This document shows, in pieces, positions 44,158 to 53,964 of a stretch of DNA of 64,000 nucleotides. Position 1 is the stretch's first letter; every line of letters begins with the position of its first letter. The notes under the pieces were generated by a model. The model made no database searches. It was not told the DNA's origin and worked only from the letters and a program-made list of their open reading frames with translations. The position numbers and the translations under genes were made by a program. The DNA is from an uncultured Mailhella sp. GTDB lineage: Bacteria; Desulfobacterota; Desulfovibrionia; Desulfovibrionales; Desulfovibrionaceae. Where the stretch lies: NCBI RefSeq assembly GCF_963931295.1, contig NZ_OZ007001.1, positions 2,049,137-2,113,136 of the forward strand. Reading direction: 5' to 3'.

Positions 44158-45483
44158 TTATTCCTTCTCCTCGGCCTTGGCCTCCCCGGGCAGCTTTTCC
44201 GCAAGAATCTTGTCTATCATGTTGCCGTCCATGTCCACCACCTCGAAGCGCCAGCCCTGACAGACAACGTGATCGCCCTCGCGGGGAATGCGGCCCGTCA
44301 GGTACATGAACATGCCGCTCAGAATGGTGTAGTATCCCTTGTCCTCGGCGGGAAGCGTCTGAATGCCGAGTCTGTCCTTGAGTTCCGGCACGGGAATGCC
44401 GCCGTCCATGAGCCAGCTGCCGTCCTCGCGCTGCACGGCCCAGGAATCCTCGTGCGGGGTGTCGATCTGTCCGGCCAGGGCCGTGAGAATGTCGCGGGGC
44501 GTGACGATGCCCTGCAGCGTGCCGTATTCATCGACAATGAATACAACGTGCAGACGCTGTTCCTGAAAGCGTTTCAGCAGCTCCAGACTGGTGAGCGTTT
44601 CCGGCACGAACACGGGCGGCAGACACTGGGCGGTCAGCTCGCGGGAAAAGGTTTCGGCGTCGTTTGCGGATTCCGCGCACAGCAGCAGCGCCTGATTGGT
44701 GCGTATGACGCCGAGCAGATTGCCGAGACCGCCGTTGCACACCGGCAGCCAGGAATGCTCGAATTCCTTCAGCACGTTCAGATTTTCCTGCGGGGAGAGC
44801 TGCGCGTCCAGAAAAAGCACGTCGGCGCGGGGCACCATGATGGAGTTTGCCGGACGGTCGTCGAGGCGGAAAATGTTGCGCAGCATGTCGCGCTGACGGC
44901 TTTCGATGGCTCCCGCTTCCGAGCTTTCGTCGATCATGGCCTGAATTTCCTCTTCGGTGACGGTCTGACTTTCGTCGGGCCGCGCGCCCAGAATGCGCAG
45001 AATGAGGCTGGTGGACCAGGAAAGAAGCAGCACGAAGGGCGCGCTTATTTTGGCAAGGGCCGTCATGGGCCGGGCCACGAGACAGGCCATGCGCTCGGGC
45101 GCGAGCTGTCCGAGGCGTTTGGGCACGAGTTCGCCCACCACGATGGACAGATAGGTGACCGCCATGACCACGACCACGGTGGCCAGCATGCCTGCCGTGG
45201 CCGCAGGAACGCCGAGGGATTCGTGCATCCACACGGAGAGCGGCCCGGCCAGGGCCGATTCGCCGAAAATGCCGCTCAGAAGCCCGATGGACGTGATGCC
45301 TATCTGGATGGCGGAAAGAAAGCGGGTGGGGTTTTCGCCGAGATGTATGGCGGCCTGGGCGGCCTTGTCGCCGGCGGAGGCCCTCGGCGAGAGCCGCGCC
45401 TTGCGGGCGGTCACGAGGGCGATTTCAGACATGGCAAAAATGCCGTTCAGCACGATGAGCACTATAAGAATAATTATTTCCAT
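44158..45483 (-). CDS. CNNM/CorC-type transporter with CBS domains (hemolysin-like)
   Basis: A 441-residue inner-membrane protein. The DUF21/CNNM membrane domain (about 1-190, start MEIIILIVLIVLNGIFAMSE, with ELVPKRLG) is followed by a CBS pair (about 205-330, IMVPRADVLFLDAQLS and VVFIVDEYGTLQGIVTPRDIL) and a C-terminal CorC_HlyC domain (FEVVDMDGNMIDKILAEKL). Relatives export magnesium or cobalt; the hemolysin name is historical. It is a single gene with its stop near an intergenic stretch to 43.9 kb. The AT-rich upstream DNA likely holds its promoter. Confidence 0.92.
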   Translation of the reverse strand: MEIIILIVLIVLNGIFAMSEIALVTARKARLSPRASAGDKAAQAAIHLGENPTRFLSAIQIGITSIGLLSGIFGESALAGPLSVWMHESLGVPAATAGMLATVVVVMAVTYLSIVVGELVPKRLGQLAPERMACLVARPMTALAKISAPFVLLLSWSTSLILRILGARPDESQTVTEEEIQAMIDESSEAGAIESRQRDMLRNIFRLDDRPANSIMVPRADVLFLDAQLSPQENLNVLKEFEHSWLPVCNGGLGNLLGVIRTNQALLLCAESANDAETFSRELTAQCLPPVFVPETLTSLELLKRFQEQRLHVVFIVDEYGTLQGIVTPRDILTALAGQIDTPHEDSWAVQREDGSWLMDGGIPVPELKDRLGIQTLPAEDKGYYTILSGMFMYLTGRIPREGDHVVCQGWRFEVVDMDGNMIDKILAEKLPGEAKAEEKE

Positions 45484-45904
45484 GTATTGATTGTCATAAT
45501 TATCGCAAAAGTGTCAATGCCTTTTTTGAATATGCAATCAAATCTTCTTCTTTTGGTTGAAATGACCATAAATCGAGATGTTTTTATTTTTTTATGCGTG
45601 CATATTATTGAAAATATCCGTGAATGATAATGCTCCATGATGTGCGGTTGTGGAGCATAGTAAAGATGTTGATTTGTGCGGAACAAAAAAAGAGATGCGG
45701 AGAATAAGACAGCGGTGCCGTTTTTTGTGATTTTTGAAGAGAATTTTGCAGAGGTCGGCGTGGGCGCGGAGCCTGCGTCAGTGGCTTGCTGAGGAGGTTT
45801 TCACTTTTTTTCGCATGGTTGCAGGAGCGGAGCTTTTGCGGCTATGGTTTGAAAAGTATTTGGAAACGCCCGCGTCGGCGGGCGAGCGCCTTTCGGACAG
45901 GACC
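45484..45904. other. Divergent intergenic region
   Basis: About 420 bp between the CNNM gene and the BASS-like gene, markedly AT-rich from 45,490 to 45,700. A TGCTCCA/TGGAGCA hairpin lies at 45631-45657. No gene supported; the plus-strand frame is open from 45734 but lacks family similarity before 45905. Confidence 0.5.
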
Positions 45905-46876
45905 ATGAAACGTATTCTTGTTTTTCTCAAGCAGTGGGCTCTGGTGGTGGCCATCATCGCCGGAGCGCTGGGGCACTCCGTCTTTTCCCATTTGTCCTTT
46001 CTCTCTCCGTATCTGCTCATAGCCATGCTGCTGTTCACCTTCTGCGGCATGTCGCTGCGAACGGTGCGCATTCATCGTCTGCACGTCATGCTGCTCGCGC
46101 TGCAGATGGCGGGAAGTCTGGTCCTGTACTGGATTCTTCTCGGATGGAACGATCTTGCAGCGCAGACGGTGGGGCTTATCATGCTCGTGCCCACGGCTAC
46201 GGCCGCCGCCACCATTACCGGCATGCTCGGGGGCAGCGTCGGCTTTCTGGCGACCTATGTGTTTCTCGGCACGTTTTCCTCCATCGTGGCCGCGCCGCTG
46301 CTCGTGCCCATGATGGCTCCCGGGCACGTGGACATGCCGTTCTTCGCTTCCATGCTGTCGGTGTTCTTCAAGGTCGGCCCCATTCTCTTCGTGCCGTTTT
46401 TCTGCGCGCTTGCGCTTCAGTCCTTTGCGCCGCGCGTGTGTGAGAGCATAGTTCGCAAAAATTTCGTCTCCTATTATCTCTGGGTGGCCATGATTCTCAT
46501 TCTCATGGGCAGCACCTTCGACATGCTGCTGTCGCCCGGACGCAAGGACGTCGGCGCGGAAATCGTGGTGGCCGCGTGCGGCGTGGTGGTGTGCATGCTG
46601 CAGTTTCTGGTGGGCAAGCTGCTCGGCTCCCTGTATCATCGGCGCATTTCGGCCGGTCAGGCGCTGGCGCAGAAGAATCTCATGCTGGCCATGTGGCTGG
46701 CCTTCCAGTATTTCGATCCCATGGTGGTGGTCGGACTTGCGGCCTATTCCGTCACGCAGAACGTGTTCAACGCCACGCAGCTCTGGCTCAAGGGCCGGAT
46801 GGACGGGCGGGTGCAGGAGCGGCTGCACGCGTACCACGAGCAGAAGCATCACGGCGCGGACGGAGGCGTGAAGTAA
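45905..46876 (+). CDS. BASS-like (bile acid:sodium symporter-type) membrane transporter
   Basis: A 323-residue inner-membrane protein with about nine to ten hydrophobic segments. The block VGLIMLVPTATAAATITGML-GGSVGF resembles the sodium-binding region of SBF/BASS proteins, which carry organic anions. The start MKRILVFLKQWALVV was chosen at 45905 because membrane segments begin there; an upstream ATG at 45734 would add 57 residues without family features. The nitrilase gene starts 50 bp downstream. The substrate is unknown. Confidence 0.65.
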   Translation: MKRILVFLKQWALVVAIIAGALGHSVFSHLSFLSPYLLIAMLLFTFCGMSLRTVRIHRLHVMLLALQMAGSLVLYWILLGWNDLAAQTVGLIMLVPTATAAATITGMLGGSVGFLATYVFLGTFSSIVAAPLLVPMMAPGHVDMPFFASMLSVFFKVGPILFVPFFCALALQSFAPRVCESIVRKNFVSYYLWVAMILILMGSTFDMLLSPGRKDVGAEIVVAACGVVVCMLQFLVGKLLGSLYHRRISAGQALAQKNLMLAMWLAFQYFDPMVVVGLAAYSVTQNVFNATQLWLKGRMDGRVQERLHAYHEQKHHGADGGVK

Positions 46877-46926
46877 TACGGCGGCGACGCCGGAGCGCGC
46901 GAACAGAAAAGGCATGGAGGTGCGGC

Positions 46927-47709
46927 GTGAAGATAGGCGTGTTGCAGATGGACGTGATCAAGGGCGACCGGCAGGCCAACCTGGAAAAGGCGCAGCGTCT
47001 TGCGGCAGAGGCCGCGGCTCTGGCGGTTCCGCCGGATGCGCTGGTGCTGCCGGAACTGTGGTCCACGGGCTACGCGCTGGAGCGGGCCGGGGAACTCGCC
47101 TCGCCTTTGGGCCGGGAGGACGCCGATTTTCTCGGAGAGCTTGCGCGGCGGCATCATGCGGCATTCATCGGTGGTTCCGTGCTTTCGGCGCAGGACGGCA
47201 AGGTGTTCAACCGCGCGCAGGTCATTGACGCGGAAGGCCGGTACGTGACCGGCTACGACAAAATTCATCTGTTCCGCCTGATGGACGAGCACAGGTTTCT
47301 GGCCAGGGGCCGGGAGACGCGCTTGTTTTCGTTTTCGGGCATGCGCTGCGCGCTGGCCATATGCTACGACATCCGCTTCTGCGAGCTCATCCGCAAGCTG
47401 GCCGTGGCCGGTGCGGAGGCGCTGTTCGTCAGCGCCGAGTGGCCCATGGTCAGGCGCGATCACTGGGAAACGCTGCTGCGCGCCCGCGCCATTGAAAATC
47501 AGATGTACGTGGTGGCCTGCAACCGCTGCGGCGGCGAGGACGGGGAACGCTTTGCGGGGAATTCCATGATCGTTGCGCCGGACGGCGAGGTGCTGGCCTG
47601 CGCAGGAGACGGCGAAGAGGTCATTGCGGCGGAACTGGATGCGGAACGCGTCCGCCGCGTGCGGGAGAGCATTCCCGTGTTTCTCGACAGAGAGCCCGAG
47701 CTCTACTGA
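46927..47709 (+). CDS. Carbon-nitrogen hydrolase (nitrilase superfamily)
   Basis: A 260-residue amidohydrolase of the Nit2/omega-amidase-like branch. The catalytic triad is Glu in VLPELWSTGY, Lys in YDKIHLF and Cys in LAICYDIRF; the second conserved Glu lies in SAEWPMVRRDHW. It probably hydrolyses a small omega-amide to acid and ammonia in the cytoplasm. Start is GTG 46927 with GGAGG 6 bp upstream. It follows the BASS-like gene by 50 bp and ends before a terminator. Confidence 0.88.
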   Translation: MKIGVLQMDVIKGDRQANLEKAQRLAAEAAALAVPPDALVLPELWSTGYALERAGELASPLGREDADFLGELARRHHAAFIGGSVLSAQDGKVFNRAQVIDAEGRYVTGYDKIHLFRLMDEHRFLARGRETRLFSFSGMRCALAICYDIRFCELIRKLAVAGAEALFVSAEWPMVRRDHWETLLRARAIENQMYVVACNRCGGEDGERFAGNSMIVAPDGEVLACAGDGEEVIAAELDAERVRRVRESIPVFLDREPELY

Positions 47710-47863
47710 GCGCAGGGTGAGAACATTTCGGCAGCCAGACGTCGGAGAGGTTCGCAGGTACTGAGATGGCCCGCGCCTCGGGCATGTTTCGTTTCCGGCG
47801 GGTTATCCGCTGCTTTGCAGCGACGGCAACGTTTGCAGATTGCCGGAAAACGACAAGGGGAAA

Positions 47864-47900
47864 ACAAAAAGCGCCTTCCTTCGGGAAGGCGCTTTTTGTT
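47864..47900. terminator. Bidirectional terminator between nitrilase and NSS genes
   Basis: AAAAAGCGCCTTCC pairs with GGAAGGCGCTTTTT around a TTCG tetraloop. Confidence 0.9.
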
Positions 47901-47958
47901 CAGGTCAGAGATGCGCGCGTTGCGCTGCGGAGCGGCAACGCCCGGCGCGACGCCGAGA

Positions 47959-49359
47959 TCAGATTTTGATGATGCCGAGGGCTGCAGCCACGGAGGAGAC
48001 GAGCACCACGAGCAGCAGCAGGGGGGCGAGCCAGGAAATGCAGATGCGGAAGATCTTTTCGCCGTGGAAGGCGGAGGAGAGCTTCACTTCGGAAATGAGG
48101 TTTTCGATGCCCACGATGCGGCCGATGAGCAGGCAGGTAAGCATGGCGGCCAGCGGGCAGAGAATGAGGCTGGCGAGGAAGTCCATCATGTCGAGGATGC
48201 TGAGTCCGGCAATGGAGATGAAGTCCCACACGCCGAAGCCGAGGGAGCAGGGCACGCCGAGGGCGATGGCTTCAAAGGTCATGAACAGGGCGCTCTTTCT
48301 GCGCGACCAGTGAAGTTCGTCGGTGAGCGTGGACACGCAGGTTTCCATGATGGAAATGCTGGAGGTGAGGGCGGCGAAGAACACCATGAGGAAGAACACG
48401 GCGCCGATGACGCCGCCGAAGCCCATGCTCTCGAAGATTTTGGGAATGGTGATGAACATGAGCGAGGGGCCGGCGTTCAGCGCTTCGGCGGTGCCGCCGG
48501 AGAAGGCGAACACGGCGGGAATGATCATGAAGCCGGCGAGCGTGGCGACGAGGGTGTCCATGAGACCGATGCTGTAGGTGGCCTCTTCGACGTTGACTTC
48601 CTTCTTCATGTAGGAGCCGTAGGTGATGAGGATGCCCATGCCTATGGACAGGGAGAAGAAGAGCTGTCCGCAGGCGGCCACCACGGTCATGATGGAGAAC
48701 TTGGAGAAGTCGGGCACAAGGTAGTAGTAGATGCCCGCGCCCGCGCCGGGACGGGTCATGGAATAGACGGCCACAATGACGGCGAGCACGAGCAGCAGGG
48801 GCATCATGACGCGCGAGGCGCGTTCCACGCCGCCTTCCACGCCCTTGAGAATGATGCCGAGAGTGCAGCCGAGGAAGATGAGATTCCAGAGAATGGGTTC
48901 AAGCGGCGAGGAGATGAAGCTGCCGAAGTAGCCGTCTCCGGCCACGAGGCTGACGTCGCCCACGACGTACTCGAACAGATATTTTACGATCCAGCCGCCG
49001 ATGAGGCAGTAGTAGGGCAGAATGAGCATGGGCACGACGGCGTTGACCCAGCCGCCGAACACCAGGAAGGGATTGCGCTGCATCTGGCCGAAGGCGCGAT
49101 AGGCTCCCACGGGGCTGAGTCTTGTCTTTCTGCCGAGGCTGGTTTCGGCCACGATGAGCGAGTAGCCGAAGGTGAGCATGAGAATGAGATAGACCAGCAG
49201 GAAGATGCCTCCCCCGTACTTGGCGGCGAGATAAGGAAAGCGCCAGATGTTGCCGAGGCCCACGGCAGAGCCGGCCACGGCGAGAATGAAACCTATGTTG
49301 CCGGAAAAGAGGCCGCGGGCACTGCCTTTGCCAGGATCGGATGAGGCCTGCTGGGACAT
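47959..49359 (-). CDS. Neurotransmitter:sodium symporter family (NSS/SNF) transporter
   Basis: A 466-residue LeuT-fold inner-membrane symporter with eleven to twelve helices. The unwound helix 1 motif is AVAGSAVGLGNIWRFPYL, and helix 6 shows ACGQLFFSLSIGMGILITY. Bacterial members import amino acids or related compounds such as tryptophan, tyrosine or taurine-like molecules with sodium. In a Bilophila-like host taurine or another sulfonate would be of interest, but nothing here proves the substrate. It is a single gene, convergent with the nitrilase across a bidirectional terminator. Confidence 0.92.
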   Translation of the reverse strand: MSQQASSDPGKGSARGLFSGNIGFILAVAGSAVGLGNIWRFPYLAAKYGGGIFLLVYLILMLTFGYSLIVAETSLGRKTRLSPVGAYRAFGQMQRNPFLVFGGWVNAVVPMLILPYYCLIGGWIVKYLFEYVVGDVSLVAGDGYFGSFISSPLEPILWNLIFLGCTLGIILKGVEGGVERASRVMMPLLLVLAVIVAVYSMTRPGAGAGIYYYLVPDFSKFSIMTVVAACGQLFFSLSIGMGILITYGSYMKKEVNVEEATYSIGLMDTLVATLAGFMIIPAVFAFSGGTAEALNAGPSLMFITIPKIFESMGFGGVIGAVFFLMVFFAALTSSISIMETCVSTLTDELHWSRRKSALFMTFEAIALGVPCSLGFGVWDFISIAGLSILDMMDFLASLILCPLAAMLTCLLIGRIVGIENLISEVKLSSAFHGEKIFRICISWLAPLLLLVVLVSSVAAALGIIKI

Positions 49360-49744
49360 GTGTGACTCCTGAAGGAAAAAGTGTTCGCAACAGGATATAA
49401 GAAGGATGAGAAAATGACAAGCCGGAAATGTGTTTTGGTTCGGCAGGCTCGCCGGAGAGAGACGGCGCGGCGGTTTTGCATGCGCTTTTCGCGTGTTTGC
49501 GCCGCCATCATATCTTCATGAAAACGTCATCGCGGCGTGACGTTTTTTCCCGGGATGCGTGGTAGAGTGATTCCTGATGTTTTCCGGCGCGCGGCATGCG
49601 TGATAATGTTGTCCGCTTTGCCGGTGTATCATCGTTTTTCCCGCGGCGGTCTGCTAGGGTTTGATCGAAACCGGGCGGAGCCGCGATGCCGGTCGCGCGG
49701 TCTGTGCGGCGAACCGGTTCCGAATCTGTCATCCGGAGGTCTTT
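49360..49744. other. Divergent intergenic region
   Basis: About 385 bp between the NSS transporter and the DksA-like gene. No gene was found. It must carry promoters in both directions; none could be defined with confidence. Confidence 0.45.
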
Positions 49745-50098
49745 ATGATGGAAGCGGGAACTCTTGAACGTCTGAACGCCGAACTTGAGGAGGAACAGGA
49801 ACGTCTGCGGTATCTGCGGGGCCTGTTTCAGGGCGAATCCATGCCGGACAAGCTCGACGACGCCCTGCACATGGAGTCCGTGCGCTTTGCGGGCACCCTT
49901 GCCGACAGAAGCGCCAGACGACTGAGCGCCCTGCGCAGACTGGCGCTCGGCGGCGCGGGGGAAGAACGCTTCTGCGAAGACTGCGGGGAACCCATTCCGC
50001 TCTCCCGCATACTGGCCGCGCCGGAATGCGTGTGCTGCCGCCGCTGCCAGGCCGTACGCGAAGGCGATCCCGCCGCGCTCGCCGAGCTTGAGGACTGA
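49745..50098 (+). CDS. DksA/TraR-type zinc-finger protein
   Basis: A 117-residue protein. A long amphipathic helix pair (LERLNAELEEEQERLRYLRG and SARRLSALRRLALGG) is followed by a four-Cys zinc finger: CEDCGEPIPLSRILAAPEC-VCC-RRC. DksA-type proteins enter the RNA polymerase secondary channel and act with ppGpp; the acidic coiled-coil tip residues of E. coli DksA are not obvious here. GGAGG lies 5 bp before the first of two adjacent ATG codons. It is just upstream of the phosphate operon but separated by a Pho-box-like promoter. Confidence 0.82.
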   Translation: MMEAGTLERLNAELEEEQERLRYLRGLFQGESMPDKLDDALHMESVRFAGTLADRSARRLSALRRLALGGAGEERFCEDCGEPIPLSRILAAPECVCCRRCQAVREGDPAALAELED

Positions 50099-50110
50099 TT
50101 GTGTCCCGGG

Positions 50111-50138
50111 ATGTCATAAGACTGTAATACTCACGTCA
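50111..50138 (+). promoter_or_regulatory. Pho box-like site before the Na/Pi cotransporter-polyphosphate operon
   Basis: TGTCA (50112), TGTAA (50123) and CGTCA (50134) follow each other at exact 11-bp intervals. ATGTCATAAGACTGTAAT matches 13 of 18 positions of the E. coli Pho box. The site is about 60-80 bp upstream of a phosphate-transport gene, the right place for PhoB control. Confidence 0.65.
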
Positions 50139-50194
50139 CATGAGTTTGGCATGCTGCTCCGAAATCACAGGACAGTTGATAACGGAGTGAGAGT

Positions 50195-51811
50195 ATGTCG
50201 TTTTTTACAGCCATGCAGCTTTTAGGCGGCGTGGGAATTTTTCTCTACGCCATCAAGCTCATCAGCGAATCCCTGCAGATGGTGGCCGGCGAGAGACTGC
50301 GCAACATCATAGGCATGTTTACGAAAACGCCCGTTCTGGGCGTTTTTTTGGGTACGGCTGTCACCATGGTCATTCAGAGCAGCAGCGCGACCACCGTCAT
50401 GACGGTGAGCTTCGTGGACGCCGGTCTCATGAATCTTACCCAGGCCATCGGCGTCATCATGGGCGCCAACATCGGCACCACGGTCACGGGACAGATTCTG
50501 GCCTTCCGGGTCAAGGATCTGGCGTATCTGTTCGTCATCGTGGGCGTGCTGCTCATCTTCGTCTGCCCGTCAAGGAAGCTCAAGCATCTGGGCGAAGGCC
50601 TGCTCGGCTTCGGACTGCTCTTCATAGGCATGCAGACCATGGAAAGTTCCATGGCCTTTCTGCGCGACAGGCAGGATCTTTTCCTCGCCTTCAGCAACAA
50701 TCCGCTGCTCGGCCTTGCCGCAGGCACGCTGCTCACGCTGCTTGTGCAGTCGAGTTCCGCCACGGTGGGCCTGACCATCGCCCTCGGCACGCAGGGACTC
50801 ATTCCCCTGGAAGCGGCCATTCCCATCATTTTCGGCGACAACATCGGCACCACGGTCACGGCGGTGCTCGCGGCGCTCGGCACGGGACGCGCCGCGCGTC
50901 AGGCCTGCGCGGCCCACGTGCTGTTCAACGTCATCGGCGTGTGCATCTGGATGCCGCTCATGCCTCTGTGGATCGGCTTCATCGAAGCGTCGTCCTCGTC
51001 CATCGGGCATCAGATAGCCAACGCCCACACCATGTTCAACATCTGCAACACCATTCTTTTCCTGCCCTTTGTCAAGCCCTTTGCGGCGCTCATCCGCAAG
51101 ATCATTCCCGACGCGGACCGCATCGACCGCCGCGACGCCGCCTATCTCGATCCTCATCTCATCCAGCGCACGCCCGTGGTGGCCGTGAGCGCCGTGAAGC
51201 ATGAATGCCGTCACATGGGCGAAATCGTGCTCGAACTTCTGGATCGCACGGAAAAGGTGTTCTTCGAGGAGAAGGACGACGAGAAGGAAGAAGTGCTGCG
51301 TCTGGAAGAAAAAATCGACCGGCTGGAAACGGCGATCCGCAGCTATGCTTCGGACATCATGCAGACCGGTCTTGACGGAAAGGACGCCGACATGCTGGAA
51401 GCCTGCGTGGTGAGCGCGGGCGATCTCGAACGCATAGGCGACAAGGGCAAGAGACTCATCGACTTTTACGAATACCGCAGAAAGAGGGGCGACGACTTTT
51501 CTTCTGCGGCCATGAACGAAGTACGTTCGCTCTTTTTTGAAACGCGTCGGGCCGTGCGGCTGGCGCTGGACGTGTTCGGCTCCGAACCGTTCACCGCCAG
51601 AGAGAAGGAAACGCTGGACGCCCTGGCCGATCATATCCGCGAGCTGGAATCCTCGCTGCGGGCAAGCCACGCTTCCCGCCTGAGCGCCGGACACTGCTCT
51701 CCCGAATCCGGTCTGGTCTTCATTGACGTGCTTGGAGCCATCGAGCAAATAGCGTATCGTTCAAGAAAGATCGCCGATCACATGGCGGGTCGGCAGAGTG
51801 CGGAGGCGTAA
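50195..51811 (+). CDS. Na+/phosphate cotransporter with PhoU-like domain (NptA/YjbB type)
   Basis: A 538-residue protein. Two inverted Na/Pi-cotransporter repeats carry the QSSS signatures (VIQSSSATTVMTV near residue 62 and VQSSSATVGLTIAL near 186) and the paired GxNIGTTVT motifs. A cytoplasmic PhoU-like helical domain (about 330-535) follows. It moves phosphate with sodium across the inner membrane. It heads the operon with ppk 2 bp after its stop, so imported or excess phosphate is linked to polyphosphate metabolism. A Pho-box-like site lies upstream. Confidence 0.92.
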   Translation: MSFFTAMQLLGGVGIFLYAIKLISESLQMVAGERLRNIIGMFTKTPVLGVFLGTAVTMVIQSSSATTVMTVSFVDAGLMNLTQAIGVIMGANIGTTVTGQILAFRVKDLAYLFVIVGVLLIFVCPSRKLKHLGEGLLGFGLLFIGMQTMESSMAFLRDRQDLFLAFSNNPLLGLAAGTLLTLLVQSSSATVGLTIALGTQGLIPLEAAIPIIFGDNIGTTVTAVLAALGTGRAARQACAAHVLFNVIGVCIWMPLMPLWIGFIEASSSSIGHQIANAHTMFNICNTILFLPFVKPFAALIRKIIPDADRIDRRDAAYLDPHLIQRTPVVAVSAVKHECRHMGEIVLELLDRTEKVFFEEKDDEKEEVLRLEEKIDRLETAIRSYASDIMQTGLDGKDADMLEACVVSAGDLERIGDKGKRLIDFYEYRRKRGDDFSSAAMNEVRSLFFETRRAVRLALDVFGSEPFTAREKETLDALADHIRELESSLRASHASRLSAGHCSPESGLVFIDVLGAIEQIAYRSRKIADHMAGRQSAEA

Positions 51812-51813
51812 CC

Positions 51814-53940
51814 GTGGCCGAAAACAAAGAGCATATGACGGAGCCGCAGGAAGCGGGTCAGAAGAAAATAGACCTCACGGCGCAGGACTACTACCTCAAC
51901 AGAGAACTGAGCTGGCTGGACTTCAACGCCCGCGTGCTTCAGACGGCGCTCGACGAGCGCCTGCCTCTTCTGGAGCAGACCAAGTTCCTGTCCATATTCT
52001 ACAACAATCTCGACGAGTTCTTCATGGTGCGCGTGGCCAAGGTGCTGCGTCAGTACCGCGAGGGCGCGGCAAGCTGCGAGGCCGACCGCATGACCCCCTC
52101 GCGTCAGCTTGCCGAGATTCGCCGCAAGGCTTCGTCACTGCTGTCTCTGGCAAGCGAGCACTGGCAGAAGAAGCTCGTGCCCCTGCTCCGCGAACGGGAC
52201 GTTCATCTCGTCCACTACGACGAACTCACGGAAAAGCAGCGGCGTTTTCTGCTGGCCTACTTCCGCGACGAAATTTATCCCGTGCTCACGCCGCAGGCCA
52301 TTGATCCGGGGCATCCCTTTCCCACCATTTCCAATCTCAGCCTGAATTTCATCATCCGGCTCCAGGGCAGGGACGGCATTGCCCGCTTCGCCAGGCTGCG
52401 CTGTCCGAGCAACGTGTCGCGCTTCATCTTCATTCCGCGCAACAAGGAGGCCAAAACCTACGCCTCCCTCGGCCTGAAGGCCAACGTGCGCGACGCCGAC
52501 ATTCTGCTGCTTGAGGAACTCATCGGCGAGCATCTCGGGCTGCTGTTCCCGGGCTATACCGTGGTGGACTACGGCCTCTTCCGCATCACCCGCAACACCG
52601 ACGTGGACATCGACGAGGACGAGAGCGAAGATCTGCTCGAAGCCGTGCAGGACATGGTGGAGCAGCGGCGCTTCGGCGGCGTGGTGCGCCTTGAGACCGC
52701 GCGCGGAATGTCGTCCGATCTTTCGGAATTTCTCATCAAGCGCCTGGGACTCAAGCCCTTTCAGGTATACCGCGTGAAGGGCCCGCTGGCCTTTGCGCAG
52801 TTCATGTCCCTTTACGGTCTGGACAGGCCCGGCCTCAAGATTCCGGGGCACAGTCCCGCGATTCCCCCGGTGCTGCAGACGGACAGCCTGTTCCGCATCA
52901 TCCGCAAGCAGGACGTGTTTCTGCACCATCCCTACGACAGCTTCTCGCCGGTGCTGGACTTCGTGCAGACGGCCGCCGAAGATCCGGACGTCATTTCCAT
53001 CAAGCAGACGCTCTACCGCGTGGGCAACGATTCGCCCATCGTGCGGTCGCTCATCGAGGCGCGCCGTCGCGGCAAGCAGGTGACGGCCGTGGTGGAACTC
53101 AAGGCCCGCTTCGACGAAGAGCGGAACATCACCTGGGCCGAGGAGCTGGAGCGCGAAGGCGTGAACGTGGTGTACGGCTTCGTGGGCATGAAGATTCACG
53201 CCAAGCTCTGCCTTGTGGTGCGCCGCGAGGCGGAAGGCGTGGTGAGCTACGCCCACATAGGCACGGGCAACTACAACGCCTCCACGGCGAGACTCTACAC
53301 CGACATGGGCATTCTGACCTGCCAGCCCGACATCTGCGCCGACATGGCCGATCTTTTCAACGTCATGACCGGCTATGCGGAAAAGGACAACTATCGCGAA
53401 CTTCTCGTTTCGCCCAATTCCATGCGCCGCCGTCTCATCGAGCAGATTCAGAACGAAATCGCCGTGTGCGCCCGCGGAGGCGAAGGCGAGATCATCATGA
53501 AGTGCAATCAGCTCGTGGACAGAAAGATCATCCGCGCGCTGTACATGGCGTCCATGGCGGGCGTGAAGGTGCGGCTCATCGTGCGCGGCATCTGCTGCCT
53601 GCTGCCCGGACTGCCCGGCGTGAGCGAGAACATCACGGTGCACTCCATCGTGGGGCGCTTTCTGGAACACGCCCGCGTGTACTGGTTCCGCAACGGCGGC
53701 AGCTCGTGCATGTTCATGGGCAGCGCGGACATGATGTCCCGCAATCTGGACAGACGCATCGAAGTGCTCACGCCCGTGCTCGACGAAAACATACGCCGCA
53801 CGCTGCTTGAGGTGCTCAGGCTCCAGCTTGCCGACAACATGCAGGCCTGGGAGCTGCGCGGCAACGGCGAATACGTGCGCCTTTCCCCTGCGGAAGGAAG
53901 CGAGCCCGTCAATTCGCAGGAAATTCTTCTCAAGCGCTGA
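51814..53940 (+). CDS. ppk1: Polyphosphate kinase 1
   Basis: A 708-residue PPK1. Domains in order: N-terminal YLNRELSWLDFNARVL, head domain, and two phospholipase-D-like catalytic domains. The autophosphorylated His is in GMKIHAKLCLVVRRE, and SYAHIGTGNYNASTARLYTD and MSRNLDRRIEVL are also conserved. It polymerises the gamma phosphate of ATP into polyphosphate, reversibly. Start is GTG 51814 with GGAGG upstream and 2 bp after the transporter stop. Length is typical. Confidence 0.97.
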   Translation: MAENKEHMTEPQEAGQKKIDLTAQDYYLNRELSWLDFNARVLQTALDERLPLLEQTKFLSIFYNNLDEFFMVRVAKVLRQYREGAASCEADRMTPSRQLAEIRRKASSLLSLASEHWQKKLVPLLRERDVHLVHYDELTEKQRRFLLAYFRDEIYPVLTPQAIDPGHPFPTISNLSLNFIIRLQGRDGIARFARLRCPSNVSRFIFIPRNKEAKTYASLGLKANVRDADILLLEELIGEHLGLLFPGYTVVDYGLFRITRNTDVDIDEDESEDLLEAVQDMVEQRRFGGVVRLETARGMSSDLSEFLIKRLGLKPFQVYRVKGPLAFAQFMSLYGLDRPGLKIPGHSPAIPPVLQTDSLFRIIRKQDVFLHHPYDSFSPVLDFVQTAAEDPDVISIKQTLYRVGNDSPIVRSLIEARRRGKQVTAVVELKARFDEERNITWAEELEREGVNVVYGFVGMKIHAKLCLVVRREAEGVVSYAHIGTGNYNASTARLYTDMGILTCQPDICADMADLFNVMTGYAEKDNYRELLVSPNSMRRRLIEQIQNEIAVCARGGEGEIIMKCNQLVDRKIIRALYMASMAGVKVRLIVRGICCLLPGLPGVSENITVHSIVGRFLEHARVYWFRNGGSSCMFMGSADMMSRNLDRRIEVLTPVLDENIRRTLLEVLRLQLADNMQAWELRGNGEYVRLSPAEGSEPVNSQEILLKR

Positions 53941-53964
53941 AGAAGCATTCTTCAGGGAGGAACT